A stretch of 64,000 nt of DNA from Opitutia bacterium (GTDB lineage: Bacteria > Verrucomicrobiota > Verrucomicrobiia > Opitutales > Opitutaceae). The notes below the pieces were generated by a model. The model was not told the origin of the DNA. It saw only the letters and a program-made list of their open reading frames with translations, and did not search any database. The stretch lies in the NCBI GenBank assembly GCA_016187945.1, contig JACPIT010000002.1, positions 186,001-250,000 of the forward strand, written 5' to 3'. Each line of letters starts with the position of its first letter. Positions within the stretch are counted from its first letter, which is position 1. Positions 1-8,750 of this stretch are shown one piece after another. Both the position numbers and the translations under genes were made by a program.

Positions 1-2633
1 AAGCTGCGGAATTCGAGGACGAGGATCGCCACGATGCCGAAGACGGCGATGAGGATGGCCGAGCCGAGGCCGCCGAAGCTTTCCTTGCGGCTGGCGACTT
101 CGCCGCCGAATTCGTGGCGATAGCCGGCGGGCCATTTCAGTTTTTCCAAATCGGCGGCGACGCGCTGCGTGGTCTTGTCGACGTTGAAGCCGTCCTGCAC
201 GTAGGCGGTGACGATGACGCAGCGCTCGCGCGAGTAACGGAGGATGACGGCGGGCGCGGAGTCGAACTCGAGGGACGCGACCTGCGCGAGCGGCACGAAG
301 GCGCCGCTGGCGGTCTGCACCTGGATTTTCTGCCAGCGCGCGAGGTCGGCGTGTTCGCCGCGCGGGAGGGCGAGCTGGATGTTGTATTCGTCGCCGTCGG
401 CTTCGCGGAAGCGTGCGACGTTCAGGCCGGCGAGGGCGAGGCGCACGGCGCGGTCGATCTCGGCGTCGGGCACGCCGAGGAGCGAGGCGGCGGGGCGGTC
501 GATGCGGACGCGCAGGTCGGTGCGGCGCGTGCGGACGGGGTTGTTGACGTTCTCGGTGCCGGGCGTGCGGCGGAGGACGGCTTCGACGTCGGCGGCGAGG
601 GCGGCGAGTCGGTCGAGGTCGTCGCCGAAGATGCGCACGGCGATGTGGGCCTCGATCGGCGGGCCCTGCTCGAACTCGCGCACGAGGATCTGCGCGCCCG
701 CGATGCCGGCGAGTTTTTGGCGGAGGCGCGCGAGGATGACCGGTGTGCGCGTGTCGCTCGCGAGGGCGGGTTTCACCTGCGCGTAGATTTCGCCGACGTT
801 CGGCTTCTGGTTCGCGGGGCTGACGTTGTAATAGATGAACGGATTTCCGTGGCCGACGTTGGTGAACCACCAGTCGATCTCCGGCGTGACGCGGAGGACT
901 TCCTCGACTTGGCGTGCGACGCGATCGGTGGCGGCGAGGCCGGCGCCTTCGGGCGCCTCGAGCTTGATGAGAAACTGCGGCGTGCCGGACTTCGGGAAGA
1001 GGCTGAAGCCGATCACGGGCAACAGCGCGAGCGACGCGACGAAGAGCGCCGCGGCACCGGCGAGCGTGGCGCCGCGGTGTTGCATCGCCCAATGCAGCAC
1101 GGGCCGATACGTGACGTGGATGGCGCGCTGAAGTCCGCGCAGGAGCCAGTTGCCTTCGGCATCCTCGTGGCCGGTGAGGAACCGGCTGGCGAGGAACGGC
1201 ACGATCGTCAGCGCCACCACGAGCGAGGCGAGCACCGTGACTTCGACGGCGAGCGGCAGCGTGCGAATGAAGAGGCCCGGACCGCCGGGCAGCAGCAGCA
1301 GCGGCAGAAACGCGAAGAGCAGCGTCGCGGTCGTGCCGAGCACGGCGACGGCGATCTGGTTCGTCGCCTGAATCGCGGCTTCCTGCGGCGCGTAGCCGGC
1401 GCGGCGGAAGCGCGCGATGTTTTCCACGACGACGATCGAGTCGTCGACCAGCAAGCCGAGCGCGATCACGAAGCCGACGATCGAGAGCTGGTTGAGCGTG
1501 TGGCCGAACCAGTGCAGCGCGGCGACGCCGATCGCGAGCGAGAGCGGGATCGAGATCATCACCAGCAGGGCGGCGCGCCAGCCGAGCGGCGCGATCGTGA
1601 GTGCGACCAGCGCGATCGCGATCACGAGGTCGGTGCGCAGGCGGCCAAGGCGGCGATCGATGTTGTGCGCTTGTGCGAAACCTTCCTCGAGCCGCACGTC
1701 GCCGGGGAGCGTTGCGCGGAACTCCGCGAGTTGCGCCGCGAGGCCGGCGGTGACGTCGAAAGTGTTTTGTCCCTTCTGCGCCTGCACGGTGACGAAGACC
1801 GCGCGCTCGCCCTTGAAGCGTCCGATGTGTTCCTGGTCCTCGTAGTCCCAGCGCACGTCGGCGATGTCGTGCAAGTGCACGGCGGCGGTGCCGCTGCCGG
1901 CGACGGGCGTGTCGCCGATTTCCTCGAGCGAGGTGAAGCTGCCGCTGGTCTTCACGGTGAAACGACGGCCGTCGGTCTCGACGCTGCCGCCGGGGATGTT
2001 GACGTTCGCGGCGTCGATGGCCGCGGCGATGCGCGAGAGCGGGAGCTGGAGGCGCGCGACCTTGTCGAGGTCGAGCGTGACGCGCACCTGTTTGTCGGGG
2101 TAGGCCCACTTCTCGGCCTTGCTGACGCCGGGTGCGAGTTCGAGGCGCTTGCGGAGCGTCTCGGCGAGGTCTTGCAGACGTGCGTAGCTGGCGTCGGCGG
2201 AGACGATCGCGACCTGGAGAATGGCGACGTGGTTCGTCTGCTGTTTCTTCACCTCGAAGGTCGTGATGCCGCTCGGCAGCGTCGGGCGCACCTGGTTCAC
2301 CTGCCGCAGGACGTCGTCGTATTTGCGGTCGATATCGACGCCGTATTTGAACTCCACCTCGAGCACGACGACGCTGTCGCGCACCGTCGACTGGAGTTTC
2401 GTGAGGTCGTCGAGTTCCTTGATCGCGTCCTCAAGCGGGCGCGCGACAAGGCGCTCGAGATCGACGGGCGTCGCGCCGGGATTCACGACGACGATGTTGT
2501 AGCCGGGGAACGAGAGCTGCGGGTCTTCCGTGCGCGGGATCGCGCGGAACGACAGCCAGCCGACCGCGATCAGCAGCAGGAAGAAGATGATCGTGAACTG
2601 AAAATTTTTGACCGAAAACTCGGTGAGTTTCAT
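1..2633 (-). CDS. RND efflux transporter permease subunit (partial, C-terminus beyond window)
   Basis: Inner-membrane proton-driven pump of a tripartite efflux system. The frame opens at ATG 2633 (MKLTEFSVKNFQFTII) and stays open to base 1, giving about 877 residues of the roughly 1020-1050 usual for AcrB/MdtB-like permeases, so the last transmembrane segments are missing. Visible hallmarks are the N-terminal TM1, the family block GLLVDDSIVVVEN in TM4 carrying the paired Asp of the proton relay, and a second porter domain. It starts 12 bases after the stop of the MFP gene, in the order TolC, MFP, RND, behind a TetR gene, so it is the last known gene of a regulated efflux operon. Substrate cannot be read from sequence; HAE-type or other RND subfamily is undecided. 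Confidence 0.9.
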   Translation of the reverse strand, partial: MKLTEFSVKNFQFTIIFFLLLIAVGWLSFRAIPRTEDPQLSFPGYNIVVVNPGATPVDLERLVARPLEDAIKELDDLTKLQSTVRDSVVVLEVEFKYGVDIDRKYDDVLRQVNQVRPTLPSGITTFEVKKQQTNHVAILQVAIVSADASYARLQDLAETLRKRLELAPGVSKAEKWAYPDKQVRVTLDLDKVARLQLPLSRIAAAIDAANVNIPGGSVETDGRRFTVKTSGSFTSLEEIGDTPVAGSGTAAVHLHDIADVRWDYEDQEHIGRFKGERAVFVTVQAQKGQNTFDVTAGLAAQLAEFRATLPGDVRLEEGFAQAHNIDRRLGRLRTDLVIAIALVALTIAPLGWRAALLVMISIPLSLAIGVAALHWFGHTLNQLSIVGFVIALGLLVDDSIVVVENIARFRRAGYAPQEAAIQATNQIAVAVLGTTATLLFAFLPLLLLPGGPGLFIRTLPLAVEVTVLASLVVALTIVPFLASRFLTGHEDAEGNWLLRGLQRAIHVTYRPVLHWAMQHRGATLAGAAALFVASLALLPVIGFSLFPKSGTPQFLIKLEAPEGAGLAATDRVARQVEEVLRVTPEIDWWFTNVGHGNPFIYYNVSPANQKPNVGEIYAQVKPALASDTRTPVILARLRQKLAGIAGAQILVREFEQGPPIEAHIAVRIFGDDLDRLAALAADVEAVLRRTPGTENVNNPVRTRRTDLRVRIDRPAASLLGVPDAEIDRAVRLALAGLNVARFREADGDEYNIQLALPRGEHADLARWQKIQVQTASGAFVPLAQVASLEFDSAPAVILRYSRERCVIVTAYVQDGFNVDKTTQRVAADLEKLKWPAGYRHEFGGEVASRKESFGGLGSAILIAVFGIVAILVLEFRS

Positions 2634-2645
2634 GGCGGCGCGCGG

Positions 2646-3797
2646 TCAGCGTTGGGCGGCGGCGATGGAGACGGTGCGGCCGTCGGAGAGGAACTCGGCG
2701 CCGGTCGTCACCACGCGCGTGCCGGCGGGCAACGGCGTGCGCAGGTAGGCGCGGTCGTCGTGGATGGCTTCGATCTCGACCGGTTGGCGGCGGACGTTGC
2801 GGCCGTCGGCGGCGAGCGTGAACACGTGCGCCTGACGCGCGTGGCCCTCGACGATCGCGCCGAGCGGCACGACCGGGCGCGCGGCGACGAGTTGCGGGTG
2901 GAGGCGGGCGTTGACGATGAAACCGCTGCGCACGCCGGCGGGCGCGGCGCTGTCGAGGGCGAGTTCGACTTCGATCGTGCGCGTGGCGGGATCGGCGCCC
3001 TCGGCGATCTGCGCGATGACGGCGGGCAGCGTCGCGCCGTCGGCGCTGACGAGTTCGGCGCGGTCGCCGACGTGGAGGCGGAGGACGTCGCGCTCGGTGA
3101 CGCCGACTTTCGCGACCCAGCCGCCGTCGTCGGCCGCGAACGCGAGGATCGGGCGGCCGGGTGCGGCGAGTTCGTCCGGTTCGGCGGTGCGGCGCAGGAT
3201 GCGGCCGTCGGCGGGGGCCACGACGACGGAGTGTTCGCGGTTGAACTCGGCGGCGCGGAGCGTGGCGGCGGCGACTTCGACGGCGCTGCGCGCGTCCTGG
3301 AGATTTTCGAGCGTGGCGACGCGGTCGGCGTGGAGCGCCTCGACGCGCGCGAGATCGCGGCGGGTTTTTTCGAGGGCGGTGCGCGCCTGCGCGACGGCGG
3401 CGTCGATCTCGTCGAGGCGCAGCGTGGCGAGCGACTGGCCGCGCGTGACGCGATCGCCGGCGCGGACGGCGACGGTGGCGATGACGCCGCCGGTTTTGAA
3501 CGCGAGCGTCGACTCGACGCGGCGGCTGAGCACGCCGGTGACGTCGATCGGCACGGCCTCGGTCGTGATCGCGACGGGCGCGACTTCGACGACGAGCGGC
3601 GGCAGAGCGGCTGCCGCGGGCGCGGTGGAATCGCGCGTGCAGCCGGCGAGGGCGAGCGCGGCGAGCAGTGGGATCAGGGCCGCGCGTGTGGCGGCGGCAC
3701 AAAGGTGGGGCGCGTTGACCTCAACGCGTTCTGAGCGCGTTGAGGTCAACGCGCTCCACCTGACGGACGAGAAGAATGGAAAGGAATGGTTCGGCAT
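2646..3797 (-). CDS. RND efflux periplasmic adaptor (MFP/HlyD family) lipoprotein
   Basis: Membrane-fusion protein linking the RND pump to the TolC channel. The 383-residue frame has a lipoprotein signal ending LALAGC (lipidated Cys53), then the barrel-sandwich/lipoyl halves around a helical hairpin (about residues 120-180) and the C-terminal beta-barrel. ATG 3797 lies 6 bases after the TolC stop, and the RND gene follows after 12 bases, so the three are one operon. Residues 13-31 are encoded entirely by a 57-bp palindromic repeat (3704-3760) that also occurs in intergenic DNA near 12.2 kb. The signal peptide is therefore preceded by an odd hydrophilic tail. A downstream non-ATG start would avoid this, but I see no good candidate. 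Confidence 0.88.
   Translation of the reverse strand: MPNHSFPFFSSVRWSALTSTRSERVEVNAPHLCAAATRAALIPLLAALALAGCTRDSTAPAAAALPPLVVEVAPVAITTEAVPIDVTGVLSRRVESTLAFKTGGVIATVAVRAGDRVTRGQSLATLRLDEIDAAVAQARTALEKTRRDLARVEALHADRVATLENLQDARSAVEVAAATLRAAEFNREHSVVVAPADGRILRRTAEPDELAAPGRPILAFAADDGGWVAKVGVTERDVLRLHVGDRAELVSADGATLPAVIAQIAEGADPATRTIEVELALDSAAPAGVRSGFIVNARLHPQLVAARPVVPLGAIVEGHARQAHVFTLAADGRNVRRQPVEIEAIHDDRAYLRTPLPAGTRVVTTGAEFLSDGRTVSIAAAQR
3704..3760. repeat. Palindromic element family D, inside the MFP gene
   Basis: Two 25-base arms (3704-3728 and 3736-3760) match as an inverted repeat with one mismatch around a 7-base loop. Each arm contains the inner palindrome CGCGTTGACCTCAACGCG. A second copy lies at 12174-12248 between genes. 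Here it is read in frame as codons 13-31 of the adaptor gene. Confidence 0.9.
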
Positions 3798-3803
3798 GGC
3801 GGA

Positions 3804-5225
3804 TCAGGGCAAGGGGGTGAGCGTGGCGGCGCGGTCGAAGGCGGCGGCGGCGGACGCAAGGCGCGCGCGGGTGACGGCGTAGTTGAGTTCGGCGGTCGTG
3901 AGCGTGTTGCGCGCGTCGAGCACGATGAGTTGGTTGGCGAGGCCTTCGGCTTCGCGGCGGGCGACGAGGCGGTAGGCGGCGCGCGCGGCTTCGCGACGGA
4001 GCGTGGCGGCGGCGAGCGCGGTGCGCGCGGTGGCGAACTCGTCGCGGGCTTGTTGCGCCTGCAACGCGAGCTGCTGCTCGGCGGCGGTGAGCTGGCGCGC
4101 GACCTGGCGTTCGTCGATGCGGGCCTGGGCGATCTGGCTGCGACGCTGGTGACCATCGAAGAGATTCCAATCGAGCACGAGCGAACCCATCGCGTAGCCG
4201 CTGCCGCGGCTGGTGCGGTAGCTTTCGCCTTGCGCGCCGCCGTCGACGGCGAGCGCGAGCGTGGGGAGATGGCGCGCCTGCACGGCTTCGGCAGCGGAGC
4301 GCGCGGCGGTTTTGGCGCGGCGGAGGCGTTCGAGTTCCTCGCGTTGCGCGGTGGCGGCGGCGGGGATGTCGGTCGCGGCGAGGGCGGCGGTGTAGCGGGC
4401 GGCGTCGGCTTCGTCGAGCGGCGGGAGCGCGGTTTCGAGCGGGCGGTTGAGCAGGAAGTTGACGTAGCGGCGCGCGAGGTCGCGGGTGGCGGTGGCTTCG
4501 GCGAGTTGCTGGCGGACGGTGGCGACCTCGGCTTCGGCGCGAAGCACGACGTCGTCCGTGATCTTGTCGTTCTTCGCGAGGCTGCGGTTCACGCGCAGCG
4601 ATTCTTCGACGAGAGCGAGGGCGGACTCGAAGATGGCGACGGCGGCGGCGGCCTGTTCGTGGCGGAAAAACGCGTCGTGCACCTCGGCGCGGAGCTGGCG
4701 GCGGAAGGCGGCGAGCTGGGCTTCGCGGGCGGCGAGGCCGGCGCGCGCGGCGGCGACGCTGCGTTCGATCTCGGGGGCGTAGAGCGGCTGCGTGAGACGG
4801 AGGCGCGTGTCCTGTTCGCGCGAGCGGAGGAGCGCGATGCTCTGGTTTTCGAGCGTCGGGAAGCGTGCGGGTTGGCCTTGCGAGACGAGGTATTGGTTGA
4901 GCGTGGCGTAGGCGCCGTTGAGGAGGTCGCCGAGCGGGAGATCGATGGTGCGGCCGCCGTCGGCGACGCTGTAGCGCGCGGAGAGATCGAGGCGCGGGAG
5001 AAAGTGGCTGCGCGCTTCGGCGAGCCGGGCGTCGGCGCGTTCGACCTCGAGCGATTCGCCGGCGAGCGCGAGGTTGGAGCGGAGCGCTTCGGCGACGAGC
5101 GCCTCGACGGCGGCGGGGGGCGCCGGCCAGGACGAAGGCGGCGCGGGAACGGACGACTCCGGCGCGGCGCGGAGCGCCACGGCGGCGAAGGCGAGGACGA
5201 GAAGGGTGGCGGGCGGCCGGGACAT
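3804..5225 (-). CDS. TolC-family outer membrane efflux protein
   Basis: Outer-membrane channel component of the tripartite pump, 473 residues from ATG 5225 (MSRPPATLLV, signal peptide of about 20 residues). Two OEP repeats of helical coiled coil are visible, rich in Ala, Glu and Arg, typical of TolC homologues of 420-500 residues. A TTG start ten codons further upstream is possible but would place the start inside the tandem operator at 5233-5262, so ATG 5225 is preferred. First gene of the operon with the MFP (6-base gap) and RND genes; the TetR gene lies upstream on the same strand. A second TolC-like protein at 59.7 kb belongs to a different context. Confidence 0.9.
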   Translation of the reverse strand: MSRPPATLLVLAFAAVALRAAPESSVPAPPSSWPAPPAAVEALVAEALRSNLALAGESLEVERADARLAEARSHFLPRLDLSARYSVADGGRTIDLPLGDLLNGAYATLNQYLVSQGQPARFPTLENQSIALLRSREQDTRLRLTQPLYAPEIERSVAAARAGLAAREAQLAAFRRQLRAEVHDAFFRHEQAAAAVAIFESALALVEESLRVNRSLAKNDKITDDVVLRAEAEVATVRQQLAEATATRDLARRYVNFLLNRPLETALPPLDEADAARYTAALAATDIPAAATAQREELERLRRAKTAARSAAEAVQARHLPTLALAVDGGAQGESYRTSRGSGYAMGSLVLDWNLFDGHQRRSQIAQARIDERQVARQLTAAEQQLALQAQQARDEFATARTALAAATLRREAARAAYRLVARREAEGLANQLIVLDARNTLTTAELNYAVTRARLASAAAAFDRAATLTPLP

Positions 5226-5232
5226 GGAGCGC

Positions 5233-5262
5233 TGACAGTTTGTCAGCGCTGACAAGTTGTCA
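5233..5262 (-). promoter_or_regulatory. Tandem TetR-type operators in front of the efflux operon
   Basis: Two 13-base palindromes, TGACAGTTTGTCA (5233-5245) and TGACAAGTTGTCA (5250-5262), sit immediately before the TolC start with centres 17 bases apart. The same pattern TGAC-N5-GTCA recurs at 6530-6542 directly before the tetR gene, which argues for one regulator binding all three. Assignment to this TetR protein is inference from position and shared motif. Confidence 0.65.
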
Positions 5263-5473
5263 AGAGCGGCCGCTGGTTTCTCCCGGTGATGCGGCGCGAG
5301 GCCACGTTGTCGCTGCGCTCCAACGCGGCTACGTCTCAGCCAGCCGACTCAGGTAGTTGCCCCGCGAATTTCACGAATTTGCGCGTTTGGAAATCGTCGA
5401 TCCCGGGGTCGCCGAACGGTGCCGTCGATCGGGCGAGCGCTGGATTGCTTCGTCGCTGCGATCCTTGCAATGA

Positions 5474-5642
5474 CCCTAAATTCCGCAGTTGAAACGCGGA
5501 GAGCGCGGAGGACGCGGAGTAGAACGCGGGAAAATCCGGCCTCCGAAGGACTCACCGGCCGGGTGAAGGGCCGCGGAGCGGAATGATCGGAGTTTCTCCT
5601 CTGTGCACTCCGCGTCCTCCGCGTTTCAACTGCGTTTTTTAG
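5474..5642. repeat. Long inverted-repeat element family H
   Basis: Arms near 5484-5519 (CGCAGTTGAAACGCGGAGAG and following) and 5608-5634 are inverted copies, flanked by CCTAAA and TTTAGG, so the whole block can fold into one long hairpin. Related blocks occur at 6603-6742 and, with another core, at 18169-18343. No coding capacity. Confidence 0.7.
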
Positions 5643-5679
5643 GATGACAGTTCGTGGAGAATGTTTGGCAGTGCGCTCT

Positions 5680-5802
5680 GAGCCGGACTCATGCAGTTGG
5701 CCCCGATTTTCCTCCGAAATTCCAAGACTGAAAAGTGCGAGAGTGGGCCAGCCCGCTGGCGGGCGCCCAAGGAGCGCCCACAGGCTAGTGCATGATCCCG
5801 GC
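5680..5802. repeat. Interspersed element family J, copy 1
   Basis: Block beginning GAGCCGGACTCATGCAG and containing GGGCCAGCCCGCTGGCGGGC; an inverted copy lies at 8610-8750 and a short piece at 18099-18116. With the family H block it fills the 608-base space between tetR and the efflux operon, where I see no gene. Confidence 0.75.
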
Positions 5803-5833
5803 TGCGTCCACGAGGGAGCGTGGCGAGCGCGGG

Positions 5834-6523
5834 TTAGTTGGCGCGACGCTTGGGGGCGGCGAGGCTGCGGCAGAGGAGGTCGAGGCCGAAGTCGGGCAGG
5901 TCGGTCGCGGCGGCGGCGCCGAGCTTGCACTCGATCGTGGGCTGCTGCGTGGCGGCGATCTGGATGAGTCCGTGCGTGAGGCCCCAGAGGCAAACGGCGA
6001 CTTTGGCGGGGTCGCCGATGTCGCGGCGGATGGAGCCGTCCTCGCGGCCTTTTTTCAGCGCGGCGACGAGGATGTCCATGATGCCGCCGAACACGCGGCG
6101 GCATTCGGTCTCGAGCGGGTGCTCGGGTTTGTCGGGCGAGCTTTGCTTGGTTTCCTTGTGGGCGAGGAGCTGGAACAGCTCGGGCTCGTCGCGGGCGAAT
6201 TGCACGTAGGCGGCGCCGAGGGCCATGATCTGGTCGAGGCCGGCGAGGCTGGGACGGATGGCGTGTTGGAAGCGTTGGTGGACCTTGCCGCTGCCGACGA
6301 TGACGGCTTCGAGGAACAGCGTCTCGAGGTCGGGAAAATAGAAATAGACGAGCGGTCGGCTGAGGCGGGCGGCTTTGGCGATGTCGCCGAAGGTGACGTT
6401 CTCCATGCCGCGCTGAGCGAAGAGGCGGATGGCGGCGCGGAGGATTTCCTGCCGGCGCTGCTCGCGGTCGGGTGAGGGGCGTCGCGTGGAGGTGGCCCGG
6501 CGTTTCATGGCCGGAACGTGCAT
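5834..6523 (-). CDS. TetR/AcrR-family transcriptional repressor, likely of the efflux operon
   Basis: 229-residue DNA-binding repressor. The N-terminal HTH covers about residues 24-70 (RRQEILRAAIRLFAQRGMEN, then TFGDIAKAARLSRPLVYFYF), the standard TetR pattern; the rest is an all-helical ligand and dimer domain. ATG 6523 and ATG 6508 are both possible starts. A palindrome matching the operators of the downstream efflux operon lies 7 bases upstream (6530-6542), which suggests autoregulation. The efflux genes follow on the same strand after a 608-base repeat-filled gap. Inducer unknown. Confidence 0.9.
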   Translation of the reverse strand: MHVPAMKRRATSTRRPSPDREQRRQEILRAAIRLFAQRGMENVTFGDIAKAARLSRPLVYFYFPDLETLFLEAVIVGSGKVHQRFQHAIRPSLAGLDQIMALGAAYVQFARDEPELFQLLAHKETKQSSPDKPEHPLETECRRVFGGIMDILVAALKKGREDGSIRRDIGDPAKVAVCLWGLTHGLIQIAATQQPTIECKLGAAAATDLPDFGLDLLCRSLAAPKRRAN

Positions 6524-6529
6524 CAGGAC

Positions 6530-6542
6530 TGACAGAGCGTCA
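6530..6542 (-). promoter_or_regulatory. Putative autoregulatory TetR operator
   Basis: TGACAGAGCGTCA, the same TGAC-N5-GTCA spacing as the two operators at 5233-5262, placed just upstream of the tetR start. Confidence 0.5.
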
Positions 6543-6602
6543 ATCTTCGGGACTTCGTGTTGCGCGGGCCGAGGCGGAACGGGCGGCGGACCGGAGAAGG
6601 AT

Positions 6603-6800
6603 TTTCAACGCGGAGGTCGCGGAGGACGCGGAGCCGTCTGGCCCTTACGAGCGGCGAATCCATGGGGTGTTGCACGCGGTCCGGGGCGAACAAAGAGCAT
6701 TTTCCTGATTTCTCCGCGAACTCCGCGATCTCCGCGTTTCGAATTGGTTCGGGGGCACGCTGGATCGCCACGGTCCGCTGCGCGGACCTCGCGATGACAA
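6603..6800. repeat. Family H inverted repeat followed by a family F half-element
   Basis: 6603-6633 and 6713-6741 form inverted arms rich in CGCGGAG. 6760-6800 is the right half of the family F element, ending CTCGCGATGACAA, itself with an inner palindrome around GGTCCGCTGCGCGGACC. This fills the space between tetR and the RecO-like gene; no gene is seen there. Confidence 0.7.
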
Positions 6801-6825
6801 GGCAGGGGGCGCGGGGAGTGTTGCT

Positions 6826-7473
6826 CTACCGCAGCCGGATCTCGGTGTCGCCGGCGACCCAGGTTTCGAGGCGCTGGGTGAGTTGGGCGACGCGCGCGGG
6901 GTCGGGGGTTTGACCGGCGATCGGCTGGTTCAGGATTTGCGCGGCGGCGTCGCGGTCGGCGGAGCCGAGTTGCTGCCACCAGTGCTGCTTCACCGGGTAG
7001 CCTTCGTCGCGCAGGAAAACGAAGAGCGATTTCAGCCAGACGAGGTCGGGGCGCGCGCCGGTTTCGAGCGAGCCGAGGCTTTGGCGGAGGAGCGCGGCGA
7101 TGGGCGCGCGGGATTCGTCGGGCACGGGGTTGCGGGTGACGAGAGCGGCGAGCGCGGCGGCGGTGCGCAGGGCGTCATAGCTGCGACCGATGCCAGCGTG
7201 GCGGCGCACGTGGCGGTGTTCCTTGACGAACCAAGTGCGGCCTTGTGTGGAGGACTCGAGCGCGAGTTCGGCTTCGTCGAAGAGATCGAGCCAGCCTTCG
7301 TTGCGCGTGGCGGTGCTGCGGCGGGCGGAGGGGGCGGCGAATTTCGGGAGGCGGCTGAGGCAGAGGAGCACGCCGTGCTCTTCGCTGAAGGCCGTGAGTT
7401 GCTCGAAATTATCGGAGCCCGACGTCTGCCGGCCGAGGATGAGGGCGACGGTCGTGAGTTGCTGGCCGGGCAT
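6826..7473 (-). CDS. RecO-like DNA repair protein (divergent)
   Basis: 215 residues. The N-terminus (TTVALILGRQTSGSDNFEQL, then FSEEHGVLLCL) resembles the OB-fold start of RecO, in which an 'xLF..EHG' segment is conserved; the remainder is helical, as in RecO. The CxxC zinc motif of many RecO proteins is absent. RecO loads RecA onto SSB-coated DNA in the RecFOR pathway; that role here is inferred from weak similarity. Neighbours give no help: DUF502 lies upstream across an 85-base gap containing a family F repeat. A lineage-specific hypothetical protein remains possible. Confidence 0.5.
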   Translation of the reverse strand: MPGQQLTTVALILGRQTSGSDNFEQLTAFSEEHGVLLCLSRLPKFAAPSARRSTATRNEGWLDLFDEAELALESSTQGRTWFVKEHRHVRRHAGIGRSYDALRTAAALAALVTRNPVPDESRAPIAALLRQSLGSLETGARPDLVWLKSLFVFLRDEGYPVKQHWWQQLGSADRDAAAQILNQPIAGQTPDPARVAQLTQRLETWVAGDTEIRLR

Positions 7474-7508
7474 GAGGACGGCGGAGGACGGAGCGGCGGG
7501 GAGGCTTG

Positions 7509-7548
7509 CTGGATCGCCACGGTCCGCTGCGCGGACCTCGCGATGACA
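7509..7548. repeat. Family F half-element
   Basis: CTGGATCGCCACG … CTCGCGATGACAA with inner palindrome; nearly identical to 6760-6800 and related to the full-length copies at 52220-52300 and 59568-59650. Confidence 0.7.
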
Positions 7549-7558
7549 AAAGAGGAAA

Positions 7559-8233
7559 TCAGGTGCCGGCGGCCCAGGTTTTCAGGGCGGCTTGGGCGGC
7601 GGCGGGGTCGGTCCAGTTCGGCAGCACAGCGCCGCAGGAGATGACGATCTTCATGCCGTCGCCGACGGACATGCCAAGTTCGATCAGCTCGGCGGCGGGG
7701 AGATACATGAAGAAGCCGTTCACGGGGCTCGGGCAGGTGGGCACGAAGACGGCCCAGTGGTCGGCGGTGAAATGCTGGTGCGGCTCGCCGCGCGCGGTGT
7801 TGGTGACGAAGCCGATGGTGTAGGCGCCGGGGCGGGGAAATTGCACGAGGACGACCTTGCTGAACTGCGCGCGATCCTTGGCGCCGAAGGTATCGATGAA
7901 TTGTTTGACGCTGTTGTAGAAGCCGCCGATGCCCGGGATGCTGTGGATGAAACGCTCGGTCATCGCGCCGACGAACTGGCCGAGCAGGAGACGCGAGAGA
8001 TAGCCGAGGCCGGCGATCAACCCGAGCACGATGACGGTCGTCGTGACGTCCCAGACGAGGTTCGGCAGGTGGTTGAGCGCGTCGGGGAGGTAGGGCGTGA
8101 ACAGCGGGGTGATCGAGCCGCCGACGAAACTGATGATCAAGCGCAGCGCCCAAACCGTCACCACGAACGGGGCGACCAGGAGGAGGCCCGTGAGGAAGGC
8201 GTTGCGAAGTGAAGCGAGGCGAGTTTCGGCCAT
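7559..8233 (-). CDS. DUF502 family membrane protein
   Basis: 224 residues with two strong N-terminal membrane segments (about 12-36 and 60-85) followed by the conserved DUF502 block GIGGFYNSVKQ and a soluble domain ending near VGDGMKIVISCG. Length and segment order match the family, which is widespread in bacteria and has no established function. ATG 8233 is the only reasonable start. It probably forms its own unit: repeat-rich spacers flank it on both sides. Confidence 0.85.
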   Translation of the reverse strand: MAETRLASLRNAFLTGLLLVAPFVVTVWALRLIISFVGGSITPLFTPYLPDALNHLPNLVWDVTTTVIVLGLIAGLGYLSRLLLGQFVGAMTERFIHSIPGIGGFYNSVKQFIDTFGAKDRAQFSKVVLVQFPRPGAYTIGFVTNTARGEPHQHFTADHWAVFVPTCPSPVNGFFMYLPAAELIELGMSVGDGMKIVISCGAVLPNWTDPAAAQAALKTWAAGT

Positions 8234-8334
8234 GAGGTGACAGTGTATTCCTCAGGGAAAGGGGGAAAGAGGCAAAGGCAAATCGGGGGGGGGGCTTCGG
8301 GGAAGAATGCTGCGAGAGGAGGAGAAGGAGTCGG

Positions 8335-8592
8335 AAAAGAGGGCCCACGAAACACACGAAGCACACGAAAGAAGGGAGGCGTGGGGGCGCGACTATCCCG
8401 GGAGCGGCGAACGCAGTCTCGGCCGTCGGCGTCGGCGATACGATCCACCGCCCGCGAATCACGCGAATGGGCGCGAATGTCGGAGAGGCATGGAGTTTTG
8501 CGCGGGCGAAAAGCGGCATCGCCGTCGGCGGAGCGGCCGGGCCGTAGTGGTTTGGACTTCGATCCGGGCCGATTCGCGTGATTCGCGGGCAA
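8335..8592. repeat. Repeat cluster upstream of the DUF502 gene
   Basis: CACGAA-type direct repeats (8343-8378) are followed by inverted arms near 8448-8480 and 8570-8592 (CGCGAATCACGCGAAT against GATTCGCGTGATTCGCG). Together with family J it accounts for the 515-base intergenic space; no gene is visible. Confidence 0.6.
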
Positions 8593-8609
8593 CCGGATCG
8601 TATCGGCTC

Positions 8610-8750
8610 AGCCGGGATCATGCGGTTGCCAGTGGGCCAGCGAGCTTGCTCGCGCTCTTGGGGCGCCCGCCAGCGGGCTGGCCCACCGTCGAACTTCTCA
8701 GTCTCGAGAATTTCGGAGGGAAATCGGGGCCAATTGCATGAGTCCGGCTC
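8610..8750. repeat. Interspersed element family J, copy 2 (inverted)
   Basis: Inverted copy of 5680-5802, ending TGCATGAGTCCGGCTC directly at the ybeY stop. Confidence 0.75.

Noticed and set aside
114-3734. 1206-residue plus-strand open frame
   Set aside because: Antisense shadow of the RND and MFP genes; Arg/Glu/Asp/Gly-rich composition from GC-rich codons, no domain, and the minus strand encodes clear family motifs.
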